Assembly: GCA_031769625.1 (NCBI GenBank)
Contig: JAUIMM010000701.1
Span: 372,001-436,000, forward strand
Reading direction: 5' to 3'
DNA length: 64,000 nt
Origin: Taudactylus pleione
Taxonomy: Eukaryota > Chordata > Amphibia > Anura > Myobatrachidae
Part shown: piece after piece, positions 35,940 to 47,909 of the stretch
How positions within the stretch are numbered: the stretch's first letter is position 1
Layout of the letters: each line of letters begins with the position of its first letter
Made by a program: the position numbers and the translations under genes
Notes under the pieces: generated by a model
The model's input: the letters and a program-made list of their open reading frames with translations, nothing else
What the model was told of the DNA's origin: nothing
The model's database searches: none

Positions 35940-36739
35940 TGTCACGGCCAGGGTTTCTCGGCATGGTGGTCGGCGGGTATTACCTGTGAGGTCACTATGG
36001 CAGGGGGTGTCGGGCAGTGGCGCTGGTGTTTGGCAAGGGGCTTTGGCTGCGCGTGGTTCTGTGCGGGCACATTGTCATTCAGGGCTGATAAGGCCTGGCT
36101 TGTTTCCGCTCCGTTTGGCATGGGCATGGCCATCTTGCCAGCTGACTATGTGATTCAACTGCCCAATCCTGGTGAGTCATGTGTTCCCTCCAGCCAGTCA
36201 TAGCGCGGCACGGGGTATTTAGGAAGGTCCAGAGCCTTCCTTCATTGCCAGTGCAACGTGTATCTCAGCCTAGCTGAGAGGGAGTTCTCTGTGCTCACCG
36301 CTTGTTACCTGTGTAAACGCTACCTGCCAGCCTGCTTGTCAACTCCTAAAAACTTGCTGGACTACTCTGCATCCTCCACTACCTTTTCCCCTGCCTGAGT
36401 CTGCTGACACCCTGCACCCTGCCTCCATTTCACTCCCAGCTGGACTCATTACCTTTGCCTGTATTTATTTCACTCCCAGCTGGACTCATCACCACTCCCT
36501 GTATTTATTTCAGCTCACTAACCTGCATACCGGACTGTTCTTATCTGCCACTTTCTGGACATTCTCCCATTATCCTCACTACAGTAATCAAGTGCACTGA
36601 AGTGCTAAACCTGGACTTTTTGCTTTTGCCATTCCCATGTCTAAGCCATTCATTAAAAAATTCTACCTTTTTATTTAAATCTGCTTCTGTGTTTGCTCCT
36701 GTCACCACCCCAGGCCCACAACTAAACCAGAACATTACA
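35940..36739 (+). mobile_element. Solo LTR with 5-bp target duplication
   Basis: Starts TGTCACGGCC and ends CATTACA, giving TGT...ACA termini. It is flanked by ACCTG at 35935-35939 and 36740-36744. The 800-base length and the 5-bp duplication fit an LTR retrotransposon, probably Ty3/Gypsy-like. A promoter-like GGGTATTTAGGAAGG occurs near 36210. No internal coding region lies beside it, so the copy is a solo LTR left by recombination. Confidence 0.85.
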
Positions 36740-36744
36740 ACCTG

Positions 36745-37574
36745 TTTTTGTTTCTTAATATGTGTGTTGTTTCTATATATATTTTTTGACAAATTTAATA
36801 AAATACATTTGGCACTAAAATAGCAATTCGCTTGAAATTCAAAAGGGAAAAACAGCACACAACCCATTCCAGGAAAAGAAACCCTAAAGCATCATGCGTT
36901 CACCAGATTCTGCACAGTTTTAAACAAATGCCCAGGGCTGTAGCGTTCTTTAGGTTATAGCTACACATGCACTCACTCATTTCTCAAGAAACAGAGTGTA
37001 GAAGAAATGATATGACCTTCCTCTAGTCTTCATTCTAGCACCCTACACCTGTCACAACTAGTGTAGTTCCTCTTTCCTGCCTGGGGTGTCGCTCTCTGGT
37101 GCGTCTAGCACACTCAACTGCTGAAACAATCTGCTGAGATACAGCAGTTTGTGTGCTGGAAGCACCAGAGCAGAGAGAGACACCCTAGCCAGGAAAGAGG
37201 AACTGCACAGGTTTTAAGAGGTGCAGTGTGCAAGAATTAATGCTATTCCTCTACTGCGCTGTAGTTCAGGGTATGTGCACCTTGCACCACTAAATTTGCA
37301 GATATACAATGCCAGCACTGCAATCCAACAGCAATATTTTTTTCCCCCTTCATGAAATTTGTTACTTGCATCACAGATTGGACTTTGCAGTCAGTTCACT
37401 TACATTTTAAATTAGTGCTCTAGTTCTCCACCAAAGTGCGAGGGTTAGCAGAGCAACAATGAGGCATTTAAAATCGACAGCTGAGAAGAGTTTGGGAAAA
37501 ATAAGTTGCTGAGGAAATATACCTGTACAAAAATTAGATTTTGTTTTGCAGGTCAAGCACTAAAATATTTCCTT
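36745..37574. other. No recognisable gene
   Basis: Contains an inverted pair: CCTCTTTCCTGCCTGGGGTG (37069-37088) against CACCCTAGCCAGGAAAGAGG (37181-37200), so a short foldback repeat is present at about 37068-37205. The rest is unclassified. Confidence 0.4.
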
Positions 37575-38255
37575 GGGTGGTTCAATAAATAAGGTAACAA
37601 GACCTCACATTGCGTAAATGTATTCAACTCGTACATATATGTATAATCAATAGTATGGCCTTGGTACACATTATTCTTCCACAGTCCCCATACTTGTCTA
37701 AGCATTTGTTACAACGGTACACCAAGGCATCTATCCCGGCATAGAGGAAATCAGTGTCACGCTCCTGAAGCCAGGACATGCCGGCTTGCTGAACTTTACC
37801 ATCTGTTGCAAATCGCCTTCCACCCAGGTGCTTCTTCAATGGCCCGAAAAGATGGAAATCACTCGGTGCCAGGTCAGGCACAAATGGTCATGTGTGGTGG
37901 ACGTGCTTGGCCGGGTGGATCGCTGCTCATCTTGAACGTCTGTCTTGCAGTTATCAAAGGCAGCACACCAAACCTGTCACCGTACACCTCGACAAGTTGG
38001 TGATGAATTTCCGCTGCTGATGTGCCCTTTAGATGCAGAACTCTGATCACACTACGCACCTCAATGTTTGACCATGATTCCACCAGCCTCGCCATCTTAC
38101 AACTGATGTTGGGACAGTATGACTGATATGAGGAGCAATATAATGCCCGTAAGGGGAAGCAGTGGTCTACCTGCTCTGGCCTGGTGGGAAATTAGAATGA
38201 AATAGAGAACATTACACACGTGAGAGGTCTTGTTACCTTACTTATTGAACCACCC
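37575..38255 (-). mobile_element. Internally deleted mariner element
   Basis: The terminal inverted repeats GGGTGGTTCAATAA(A/G)TAAGG...GACCTC are at 37575-37605 and 38225-38255. On the minus strand the N-terminal block (starts MARLVESWSNIEVRSVIR, then GTSAAEIHHQLVEVYGD) is followed after a deletion by the C-terminal block PDLAPSDFHLFGPLKKHLGG. These are mariner-family transposase segments. The final catalytic D of the DD34D triad lies in the PDLAPSD block; the central catalytic region is missing. Confidence 0.92.
37650..38095 (-). pseudogene. Mariner transposase fragment
   Basis: Joined N- and C-terminal remnants of the element above, without the middle third that holds the first catalytic residues. 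About 150 codons remain, compared with about 345 for the family. Confidence 0.88.
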
Positions 38256-39203
38256 TTATACAATTCAAGTGAGATAGTTGAGAGGAAGGCATTACTTGTT
38301 TTGTCTGTGGGTACACTGTCAATTCCACACTGCAAGAACACTCGAATTAGACAACTGGGCAAGGCAGAAACTGCAATTCAAACATTTTGCTGATCCAAAG
38401 ACGTGTGCACATAACACGTGTATGTGTATATTTGCCTATATGCGAGATGTACACATCTCGAAGATCAACCACCCCCAAGTCATTATCAGTGCACGCTTGC
38501 AGCTAGCCTAAATTAGGGACAAAAGATGTGCCTGGAAATGGGTCTATTTACGCTTTTATCCAGCTTTGCATAGGACGACACGTTTGACTGAACTTTGCCT
38601 ATGTGTACATAGAGCTTTACAATCCTGTTATGCCCGTTGGCCATTAAATGTAGATGAAATTAAGACATATCCAACTCTGCAAGCTCTCCCTTCCCCACAA
38701 AGACATACATTCAACTATACATCAGCCCCGAATGCAAGCAAAGCAGCACAAATTAGGTTTTTGGAGTTACAGTTCTAGCCAGGAAGAGAAGTGAAAACAA
38801 TCAAAACCCCATGATGTGTAACAAAGGTTTAATAACAAAAGCGCCTGGTCTTTCCAAAACTGGATTAAAAGTCCCCTTTTAATTATACCTTAAACTCACT
38901 ATTTATCATAACACTGCCCACCACAATGCTTTGATTCCAAAGCAAATGAGTTTCTTAAAAAAAAAAAAAAAAAAATTGGAAGAAAATTAAAAGTAATTTG
39001 TCATATCTGTTGCTGGAGCAAGCTAAAATATGGAACCTACCCACAATAGCAAAATGAATCCTCGGAACATGAACAAAATGTAATCACACCCAGTGACCTG
39101 TTAAACATGTCCACCGTGAGGTTAGTAAAACAAGGTTTGAGTCTTTGCTAATTGGGTAGTGTTTTTTTATTTACAACTTACACTACACACACATTTTTAG
39201 TAA
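38256..39203. other. No recognisable gene
   Basis: Unclassified intron with a poly-A tract at 38958-38975. Short open frames lack splice context. Confidence 0.4.
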
Positions 39204-39440
39204 TGCTGGGTACACACTGAACAGATATCTCCAATCGAGTGATGGTCGTTCATATTCACTGAATGATCATCATCTGTCTCGGCCGTGGGTCCCGCTGGCC
39301 GGGGGGACGTGTCCCGCCCCCTCCCCGCGATCTCTGTTGCAAGACGGTCAGCAAACATTTGCCATCGGCTGTGCAGCAGAGCAGACGCGATATATCTGAC
39401 GTCATTCACAGACATATCGCTGGTACACACTGGCTGACGG
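39204..39440. mobile_element. Harbinger-like MITE, GTACACAC family, truncated (copy 4)
   Basis: Left end TGCTGGGTACACACTGA preceded by TAA. Related palindromic interior (GACATATCGCTGGTACACAC), but no matching right end. Confidence 0.6.
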
Positions 39441-41554
39441 GCAGCCGCAGCCCCCATAGGTTTGCTATGGGGGATGCGATGCGGCCACATCTGAAGATGG
39501 CATCAGCCTGTAGTAGCCTATGTGCTATGCTTCCCATAATTAGGATAATTAGCTGCTCTCCCCAGCAATGGCGGCTGTGCATGTGCAGTCAGTGCGACTG
39601 CGGATGTGCAGAAGCCCTGGCATCACTACGGGCACATCTCAGGGACCCTGTCCCTGCAGGTGCTGGATAATACATGCCAGTGCTATGAGCACATCTTCCA
39701 ATGTGATCATGGGCGGTAATATCATGCCCAGATAGCATCACAAATGCGATCATTAATAAATGGGCCCCTAAGCCCTTGCACAGGAAGCTCACAAATTACA
39801 TTCCATTGTTTATGGTTATTAATGACATAATCACGTAAATATTATGTAAAATAACATGAGGCATGCAAATACTAGCGGATTGCTCTATTCAATGCTAGTT
39901 ATACACCTTGAAGTCCAAAAAAAAATAAATTGAATTTACCATACAGCGTTCCTGGCGTAAAACTTGAAATAGACAAGTAACGAGTGAATATCTAGTCTTT
40001 AAAGTACATTTATGTAGTAGTAACATTTATGGATATAGTAGTTGTGCTGAGTTTCTATATGAACCCTGATGGAGACACCCCATGATTCAATCTGCGTTTT
40101 GAAAAGTGGCACAACAGCGATTCTGCAGGATACTCTCTTGAAATTTGAGGTTGGTTTCTCTTTGACTATTGAGAGTTTTCCCAACAAGGCTTAAAGCCCT
40201 GAAGAAGAGTATGGCGAGTCATTTTAGGATGGGGACATCAAATAAATAATATTAAATAAAATTACTTTGGTCATTTTAAAAGCCAAGTCTGCTGTCCTCT
40301 AATTTGTATATTATTCCCAATAACCCAACTACCAGTTTTCTTTGTTGTTATTTAAAAGAATCCCACACCTAACAAATTTATATTTTAAGTTACAGAAATG
40401 AATACAGTGATAGGTAAAAATAGGTGGGGAGGCTTTTAAAAGAATTGTTACACTGTGGGGAAAATTAGTAAAACAAGTATGTATGGGATAAGCAGGAGCT
40501 GTGTGTCCATCACCCTCTGCTTGACGAGCCTCAATTTTTTTAGATTTAAAAATAAAAAGAAATAGATGTTCTAGGGCGTTTGTAAAGATTCTCTGTGGTT
40601 AGAGTATAGAAGAAAGCAGATATACAGTAGTGCTCCATAACCAAAACTAACAAACTAAATGTAAATTTACAGTCAAACTGTATAGCATGAACCCAATACC
40701 ACCCGGTAGATAAACTATACATTTATAAAATATTAAAAAGCTACAATTGTAGCACAAAAACATTTTGGATAGTTTATCCTTCAACATTCTGGATAGTGTG
40801 GATTTAAAATGTTTTGAACCTATTTAATGCCTAAGGTGCATAATTTGATATTCAACAGTCAAAACAGGCAGGAAATGGGATTACCAAATGAGTTAAATTA
40901 TTCAGGTTACCTTATTATATTTCTATGCATGAGGGTTACTATACAGGCATTACACTAACTAGTAGTCAGGTCAAACTCATTAATGTTTAAATAGACTTCT
41001 TGAAGGAAATGATGGTCTCCGTAGTTGACGACCAGGGAAGACAATACTCACAATGAACAGACCAAACTGTCATTTTCAAGTATACTTCCATAAAACTGGT
41101 TTAAAAGTGACACAATGAGTCCCTCTATGTAACTATATTTGAAAGAATTGGTAGCAGTTGTTAAAAAGGCATTCAATAAACAAATCCCCATGAGACCACA
41201 AATATTTTAAATGTCAAGAGATTCATAAGGGAGGTTAATTATCAGCTGACTAGTTTCATGTTGTACCCCCTCCCAACAGGTTCATTATTGTGCCATTTCT
41301 ATTTAAAACATCCAGACCTTTAGTAAAAAAATTTTAAAAATGGAAGATATACATTTGTACATTTAAAAAGTTAATGAGGGCTGAATAGATTATCCACGTA
41401 ATGTGTAAAGTTTTAAATTGAGAAAGGTACAGAGAAGACAAGTTGAAACAATGCAGAGTTTAGTTATAAGTAGGTGCCAAATAAACAAACAAATCCTAGA
41501 ACTCTGCTTTTTACAGTTGTTTTTTTATTTAAGTACAAATGACTTATTTCCTAT
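39441..41554. other. Intronic sequence, no recognisable gene
   Basis: 39440-39740 has CpG-rich MITE-like words (CCCATAGGTTTGCTATGGGG hairpin at about 39453-39475). From 39750 on it is AT-rich without recognised repeats or exons. Confidence 0.35.
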
Positions 41555-41830
41555 GCCGCGTACACACTAGACTATATGCTCCATGAGCGATATCGTCTAG
41601 CGTCTCCCGTGCAGTGCCGGGCACGATGACGTTAACGACATCGAGCACACACACTGAACGATATCGTTGCTCAGTGCCGGCACCCTCCCTCATCCCCTCA
41701 CAATATCGTCAGGCTGGCCTGAATGTTAATGCGATGAACGACATCTTCAACGACCCGCAGGAGTGCGTATCGCTGGTCGTTCACCGCGTACACTGTGGAC
41801 GATAATGTTATCGTACAAATCGTCCAACTT
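41555..41830. mobile_element. Harbinger-like MITE, GTACACAC family, degraded (copy 5)
   Basis: GCCGCGTACACACTAGAC at the left, with GAACGATATCGTT and related palindromes inside. The right end is degraded (ACAAATCGTCCAACTTAG). Confidence 0.55.
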
Positions 41831-41999
41831 AGTCTTTTGCATGGAGCATCCTATGTTTCTGGGATAGACAAGGTTCTCTTAGTAGCAACATTTAACGCAT
41901 TTTAGAAGCAATAACTAAGAAAGTAGGCAAGACATTCTCTCCCCCCCCCCTCCCCAAGACCACCTAACTACCCTAGAGCTGCTACTGAAATGTATCCCA

Positions 42000-42480
42000 C
42001 AATTGAATCAGTTTTAGGGGTCTAAGCATCAATAATCACGGTAACCACTGTCCGTGCAAGTTATATCCCCGGCAAATTGTCGAAGTCCTTTACATAAGTG
42101 AAAGACTTCCTGGGGGAAACTGACACTGCGCATGAACACAGTATCAGCTTCCGGGGGGTGGCTTTCCCTGGAGCCCCCATAGGCTTATAGTAGTTTACGC
42201 CATCTGAACATGGTGTAAACTAACGTGGCTAAACTCCAAAAAGCTTTGCTTTTTGGAGTTTAGTACATAGGGGTCAGATCGTAGTCCCCATTGATAATAA
42301 TGGGGATTGAGATCTGCATCGCTAATTAGCACTTTGCCGGGGATTTCTGTGAAGTGTGCATAGGTATACTACATAAAATTATGTAAAAAAAAAAAAAAAA
42401 AGGCTTGCTACATAGGCCCCTTTAAATACAGACACTAATTATTTGTATTTTGGGCTAAAACTAACGTAAGCATTTTTAGG
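42000..42480. repeat. Probable palindromic repeat, unclassified
   Basis: Contains short inverted pairs such as CTAAACTCCAAAAAGC against GCTTTTTGGAGTTTAG (42234-42263) and CCCCATTG/CAATGGGG-type words near 42286-42306, plus a poly-A tract at 42385-42401. Boundaries unknown. Confidence 0.35.
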
Positions 42481-42699
42481 GGCCTATTAATATATAACAG
42501 TTAATTAATAACAGTTGGTATTGCAGTGGATAAATAAATTTTGAACGAAAACATCCCCGTTATGTACTGAAGTTAACTCCCAGGGACAGCGGTAGCTGCA
42601 GCAGCAACCCTGGGAGTTACCTCACCTGCATGTTGGAGGAATCTTTCACATTTGGGAAAGAGTTCAGTGGTAGTAGGGATCTTTTGTTCCCATATTTAT

Positions 42700-42842
42700 A
42701 TAGGCTTACCATACTATCCCTTTAAACCGAGAATTACTGTTCTGTGGCTGGTTGACTTTAAGCCTGCATTTCACCTGGTTTTAATCAGCCACAAAACCTG
42801 TGTAATTCAGGAGTGTTCTGGTTTAAAGGGATAGTATGGTCT
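42700..42842. repeat. Short foldback repeat
   Basis: The arms ACCATACTATCCCTTTAAAC (42708-42727) and GTTTAAAGGGATAGTATGGT (42821-42840) are perfect inverted repeats around a short spacer. Likely a MITE. Confidence 0.7.
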
Positions 42843-43317
42843 ATACAGTATTTATTATAGTTTATTTTATATATGGTTTCTATTTTTTGACCCATGTTTG
42901 ACTCTCAGCAATGTCAGACTGCGATTATCATTCAATCACTAGTAGTGATATATTACTCTGGAAGGTGCATCTCTCCTGCCCTTATATGCCAGCCCTTCCT
43001 AGAGGAAGTCCTGGTGACATCACTGCAACATGAGAGTGATTCCATGACAACCCAGGAGTTGCACTGGCAAAAAAAAGTGCAAGACTGTACAGTTTAACTA
43101 CAAAACACAACACACTATTAGTGGGCATACCGACTTGTCAGTAGCCTCATCTCTACAGCCCATTTACTGGTGTCATATCCAAGTAGGAAATGGAAAATAA
43201 AAAAAATAAATAAAAAAACAACCTTAAAAGAAAGTGATAATTCAATTTATTGCTCAGCTTATACAATTGCCCATATACCAAGTTATTTTAGTGGTAACTA
43301 TTTAAAAAAAAAAAATA

Positions 43318-43496
43318 ATTAGACCGGCACTCCTATGCAATACACTGTGAGACTGGCTCCGGTGCCATAACCAAAGACGTGTAGAACGAGGATAAATGCA
43401 GAAAGGCACTCAGAGACTGTATAAATGAACCAAACTACTACATCGCTGTAGTAGTTTGGTTCATTATACAGTCTCTGAGTGCTTTCTGCACTTATC

Positions 43497-43499
<3 letters not shown>
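43318..43499. repeat. Repeat related to the one nested at 3444, with a foldback end
   Basis: CCGGCACTC, GGCTCCGGTGCC and AGGCACTCAGAGACTGTATA occur in the same order as at 3450-3575. 43388-43499 is an inverted repeat (ACCAAACTACTACA against TGTAGTAGTTTGGT in the centre). It borders a long (TA)n tract, as the 3402 copy does. Confidence 0.7.
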
Positions 43500-43578
<79 letters not shown>

Positions 43579-43614
43579 TACACATACACATATACACACA
43601 CACATATATACACA
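43500..43614. repeat. (TA)n and (CA)n compound microsatellite
   Basis: About 35 TA units followed by CACACATACACATACACATA-type sequence. Confidence 0.95.
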
Positions 43615-44261
43615 CTATTTTCTAAATTAACAAAGAGGCTTATTGTTAATTTCCTTATACAGTAACAAGTTGCAGTCACAAGGTGGAATAACACACAAAA
43701 CAAAATGTACCTGGCGCAAAGCAAATCTTTTTGAAACACTATTTACACACACAAGGACCATATTAGATGTATGTGCTGCCATCTGTGTTATTCTGTGTTT
43801 GGTTAAAGACATTTATATTGTAGACAGGTGTATTTGTATATAGCAGCCCTCCCTTCTGCACCCTATATAAGCAAACGTCAGATAATAGAAGAAGGTAGGT
43901 GTGGGGAATACAGTATCTGAGGAGTGGAGAAGGGACAAGAACAATCTACTAAAGACAGAAATGGTTATAACTATTATAGAAATGATATAGACAAGTTTGA
44001 AAGCTTGGGGTGAGTACACCTTTAAGTTTTACACTGACTCTACTATTGCCAAAAATAGTAAAACAGACATTTACACTACTGTGAAAAGATTATAGATAAA
44101 TATAGATAGCATGCAGACGCCCGCATTATTAACAAGTAAAAACCACTGCGGGGGGAGGGGAGGGCTGCAGAACATGCTCTAGTCTGGCGAGTATATGAAC
44201 AGACAGGCAACGCAAGTAGTAGTAGTATTTTCATATGTATAAATGTGGACGTGAGCTTTAC

Positions 44262-44290
44262 CATCATCATCATCATCATCATCATCATCA
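44262..44290. repeat. (CAT)n microsatellite
   Basis: About ten CAT units inside the inferred first intron of B3GNT5 (if the 44439 exon is real). Confidence 0.95.
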
Positions 44291-44438
44291 GGCCACCTAC
44301 ATTCAGGATAAGTATTAGTATACATTCACATAGCAAGGCGCTCTCACCATGAATGCAGAAACGTAACGAAAAGGGCGAGTGAGCATAGAGATGGGGTATC
44401 AGGCAGTTGCAGAGTATATAGTACACGCAGCCACTTAC

Positions 44439-44600
44439 CGGAGTGAGTGCACCATTGCACAGTAGGATGGAGCGAAACTCAGGAGCAGTGATAGAGCTGC
44501 TGCCACACAAGCAGCAGCAGCGCCCAACTGTGTGGAATGGGGACATATCCGGGCAGGGTTTTCTGCAACTGCCCACACCAGCCAATCACACGCTCCCCAT
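44439..44600 (-). promoter_or_regulatory. Candidate first non-coding exon and promoter of B3GNT5
   Basis: Read on the minus strand, this segment ends in CTCCG followed by GTAAGTGG, a near-consensus splice donor (intron starts at 44438). Its 5' part carries an inverted CCAAT box (GATTGGCTGG, about 44578-44587) and scattered CpG, and is not part of any repeat family recognised here. It lies about 21 kb upstream of the B3GNT5 coding exon in the right orientation, and vertebrate B3GNT5 has non-coding upstream exons. The transcription start and the 5' limit are guesses. It could instead belong to an unrelated antisense transcript. Confidence 0.4.
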
Positions 44601-45765
44601 GATAATGGTCGGGGCTAGGGAGGATGTGCCCGGCAATACGATTTGAGCGAGTTGCTGATCATTTGTTCAAAAACTTCTGGGGTCTTTTTAAAATGGAGAA
44701 AACGTGAAAGTAGATGCGCGATATACTAATGCGTGTGCTATAATGACTGAGGCGGAGGTAACGTGGCTAAAGCGATTAGATTTCCTTCCAATTGGAAGCA
44801 CTATAAAGCCGAGTCTACCCCAGCGCCACAATCATTGCAAATGAATGAATTGTGCTGCAGACAGCCTGCAAGCCAATGCTGGTCTATTATTTTCATCTTA
44901 GTAAGACAGCATTTCGTAGGAGTGCAATTCTACCCACCCACCTATGAAATGATAGAAACACTTCATCGTTTTGAATATTGTAACAAGACCCTGACCACCA
45001 CTGTCCTATTCCCCTACACTAGTTCTTAAAAGTGCCTTGTTAAAGTACATCTATTTGAGTATGTATGCATATAATTTCACCTTTTTCTATATTTAACCCC
45101 ATCATGACCTGACCAGAATTGACTTGTCAACAGTGAATAACTTTTTTTTAACCACTTATAGTATTTAAATTAATTAATTATACTTTTCATGATGGCCAGG
45201 GCAATATTTATTAAGCTGAGGGTTTTCAGTGTTACAATAAATATTATTGCAATTTTAAATCCCACATGCAAAACTGTAGGAAATCGTCGTATTTGAAACC
45301 CTGCTTCTCAGTAAATGTGGCCCATATAGCCAGTCTCGGTCTGGGCCATGAAGGGGCATCATTCACAAGCCACTGTATGGGTGTAGCCATCCCACAAAGG
45401 ATACAGCATAATATTATGCAGTATCAAGCACTGGCATCTGTATACGCAAGACCCACTGCACTATACAACAACAAGAGCGCCATAGCAGGGCTCACTGTCA
45501 GCATCGAACACGTGATATCACTTAAGGGGACGGAGTCACCATTGTGAGAAAGTACAGAGCTGCCCAGACGCTCTGGGAGGTTCTACATACTGTTGGTTAC
45601 GTGGCAGTTCCAGGCACTCTGCTAGCCAGATGCAGACGCCAAGAAGGTCTCTAGGCCCTTCACCCTGGGCGACAGCACCGCTTGCAAACCCCTCCCTAGG
45701 GCCCTGCAGACCAAAATGAGCACACAGTCCAAAAAGAAAATGTATGGGTTTACTGTATGAACAGA

Positions 45766-46370
45766 GGGCCTGATTCAGACCCATTCGCTATCTGTGTACG
45801 CTCGCTGGATGCGTATGCAAATTTGTCAAAGTGACGCCACGGGAAGCGATCGCTCGCCAAGGCATAACACGCCCATCATGTCTTAGCGAGCGGCACTTTG
45901 TGTATGCGTACGCTCAATCGTATAGGCAGAGCCGCCCACCAGCACCACGTCATCTCCAGGAAGTGTATTAAAACATTGGTACATCGAGCACCATCGGATG
46001 TGAATGCAGTGCTTGAGGTAGCTTTACCCCACCACAAGCATTGCAAGGAAATCAGTGTAAAAAAAAAAAGGCAAGTGACGTGTACTATGACGCTGCCTGT
46101 TAATTATGCACGCCTCTAAAACGGCGTTGGAACACCCAGGCACGCCTGCGTTCGCATCTCCAACCCCCCGTTATTAGTGTCCTGCCCCTGTTACCACCCA
46201 CAAACGGCCTCTCCCGTCACTCATTACACTGGGCTGTCTTTGCAGGGCGAGCGAGCGGTATGCGATCGCAGTGAGTAGTTCGTGCACGTGTAGAACGAAG
46301 CGTGCGCGTATGCAGAACATCGGGCTGCTTTCGAGAGCATGCATATAGCGAACAGGTCTGAATCAGGCCC
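45766..46370. mobile_element. GGGCCTGATTCAG-ended element (different interior)
   Basis: The ends GGGCCTGATTCAGACC and GGTCTGAATCAGGCCC are perfect inverted repeats, flanked by AGA on both sides (45763-45765, 46371-46373). The interior is CpG-rich with GCGATCGC and CGAGCGGC words but lacks the serial hairpins. Confidence 0.8.
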
Positions 46371-46520
46371 AGAGTTTTCAGTATACGAAGTACGTGGAGT
46401 TTGCGCAGAGTGGCTGAACACTAATTCTTAAAATAAAGTTACAGTACTTCCTAAAACTGCAGTATTTAATCATACAGTTATGACACATTACTATCATCAT
46501 GTTCTGCTTTTTAAGACACT

Positions 46521-47446
46521 GGCCCTGATTCAGAGCCGGACGCTCTGACAGAGCGCTCGCTCTGAATCAGGGCATCTTTTTTTTTTTTTATATGGAGTGG
46601 CCTCCTGTCCGCTCGCATTGCTGTGGGTTGCCACCCACAGCCATGGGTGCCGAGAGTGGGGGGGGGGAGCGGGTACAGTTTACCTGGGCCCGGGCTTGCT
46701 AGGGGGGCCCGGAAGGGCCCGGATCTGGTGCCGCCCCCCCCCTCCCTCACAGCAGCTCAGCACACAGCTTGTGCTGGGCTGCTGTGTGAGACAGCTCGTG
46801 GCTGTTGCAGCAGCCGGAGCAGTCTCCTATGGCCGTGAGGGGGGGCGATCACACTGATCACGCCCCCCCCCCCGCTTAGTGCTGGGCTGGGGGGCTTACA
46901 GCGGCTGCAAAACTGATATTTTTCCTTTTTTTTTCAAGGGGGCGTGGACACGCCTCCCGTGATTAGGTCATGCCCCGTCCTTTACCCGGGCTTGGCCAGG
47001 CTCTCTACAGCCCTGCCCACAGCTAATGCGAGCGGCCAGGATGATGGTCAAGACCATCACGACCATCGGGCTTGCGAAGAGACCCTTGTTGTAGGGTCTC
47101 GTGGCCGCAAGCCCCAGATAGCTTTCGGCTCAAACAGAGCCGATAGCTCTCCCACTGACATCACTTCTGATGTCAGTGGGGCTGCCCCCAAATGGTAGGC
47201 GTTCTCATGGGAACGCCTCCGTCTGGGCAGCCACCCCCCGGCCCGCCCACCAAAGGGGGCGTGCTGTCACTCAACATCGACATTACGCCCCCTTTGGTGC
47301 GAGACCCGGAGCGACGGATTGCCCGTCGCTATCCGGGTCTCGCGCATGCGCACGATGGAGCCAGCTCCGTCGTGCGCATGCGCTCTGGACCACCATCGAC
47401 CCGGTTGCGAGCGCTCGGCGCCTGCATCCGGGTCTGAATCAGGCCC
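46521..47446 (+). mobile_element. Serial-hairpin element, copy 2, with a GC-rich insertion
   Basis: Same order of hairpins as copy 1. Terminal hairpin 46521-46575, then GCTGTGGGT...ACCCACAGC, then (after a G/C-run insertion at about 46640-47025) GATGGTCAAGACCATC. Next are GGGCTTGCG...CGCAAGCCC, TCGGCTC...GAGCCGA, CCCACTGACATCA...TGATGTCAGTGGG, GGCGTTC...GAACGCC and GGGGGCGT...ACGCCCCC. Last are AGACCCGGA...TCCGGGTCT and GCGCATGCGCACGA...TCGTGCGCATGCG. The flanks ACT/CCT are a 2-of-3 duplication. Confidence 0.75.
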
Positions 47447-47909
47447 CCTGTTCAAAACAAAATGCATGTAATAGTGTGTGGTTTAGAACGGGGATAGGCA
47501 AATGTTTGCTCTCAGGGCCTAATTCAGCAGTGCACGCAGATTCCCGATGTTCAGGAATCTGCGCAGGCGCTGGACCCGTTCTACGAGCCTGCACGTAAAC
47601 TGGCAGCAGACTGTCAGTAATTGACAGTCTTCTGCCGTTTGGGGGCGGGATGGTAGCGGCGATGCCCTCCCCGAAACGGAGGCATGTCGATGCCGTTGCA
47701 GGGGAGGGAAGAAGCCAAGATCTCCGTCGGCTGACTGAGATTTCCTGGCCTCCTCTACTAAACTGCGGTACCGATGGAATGCAGATTAACCGATGCTGCG
47801 TTGAACAACGCAGCTTGAATATGTAATGCACAGGAGGCGTGATGCCTCCTGCTACATTACCATATCTGCAAGAATCGCAATTGCAAAGCTGCCCTGCATG
47901 CACTACACA

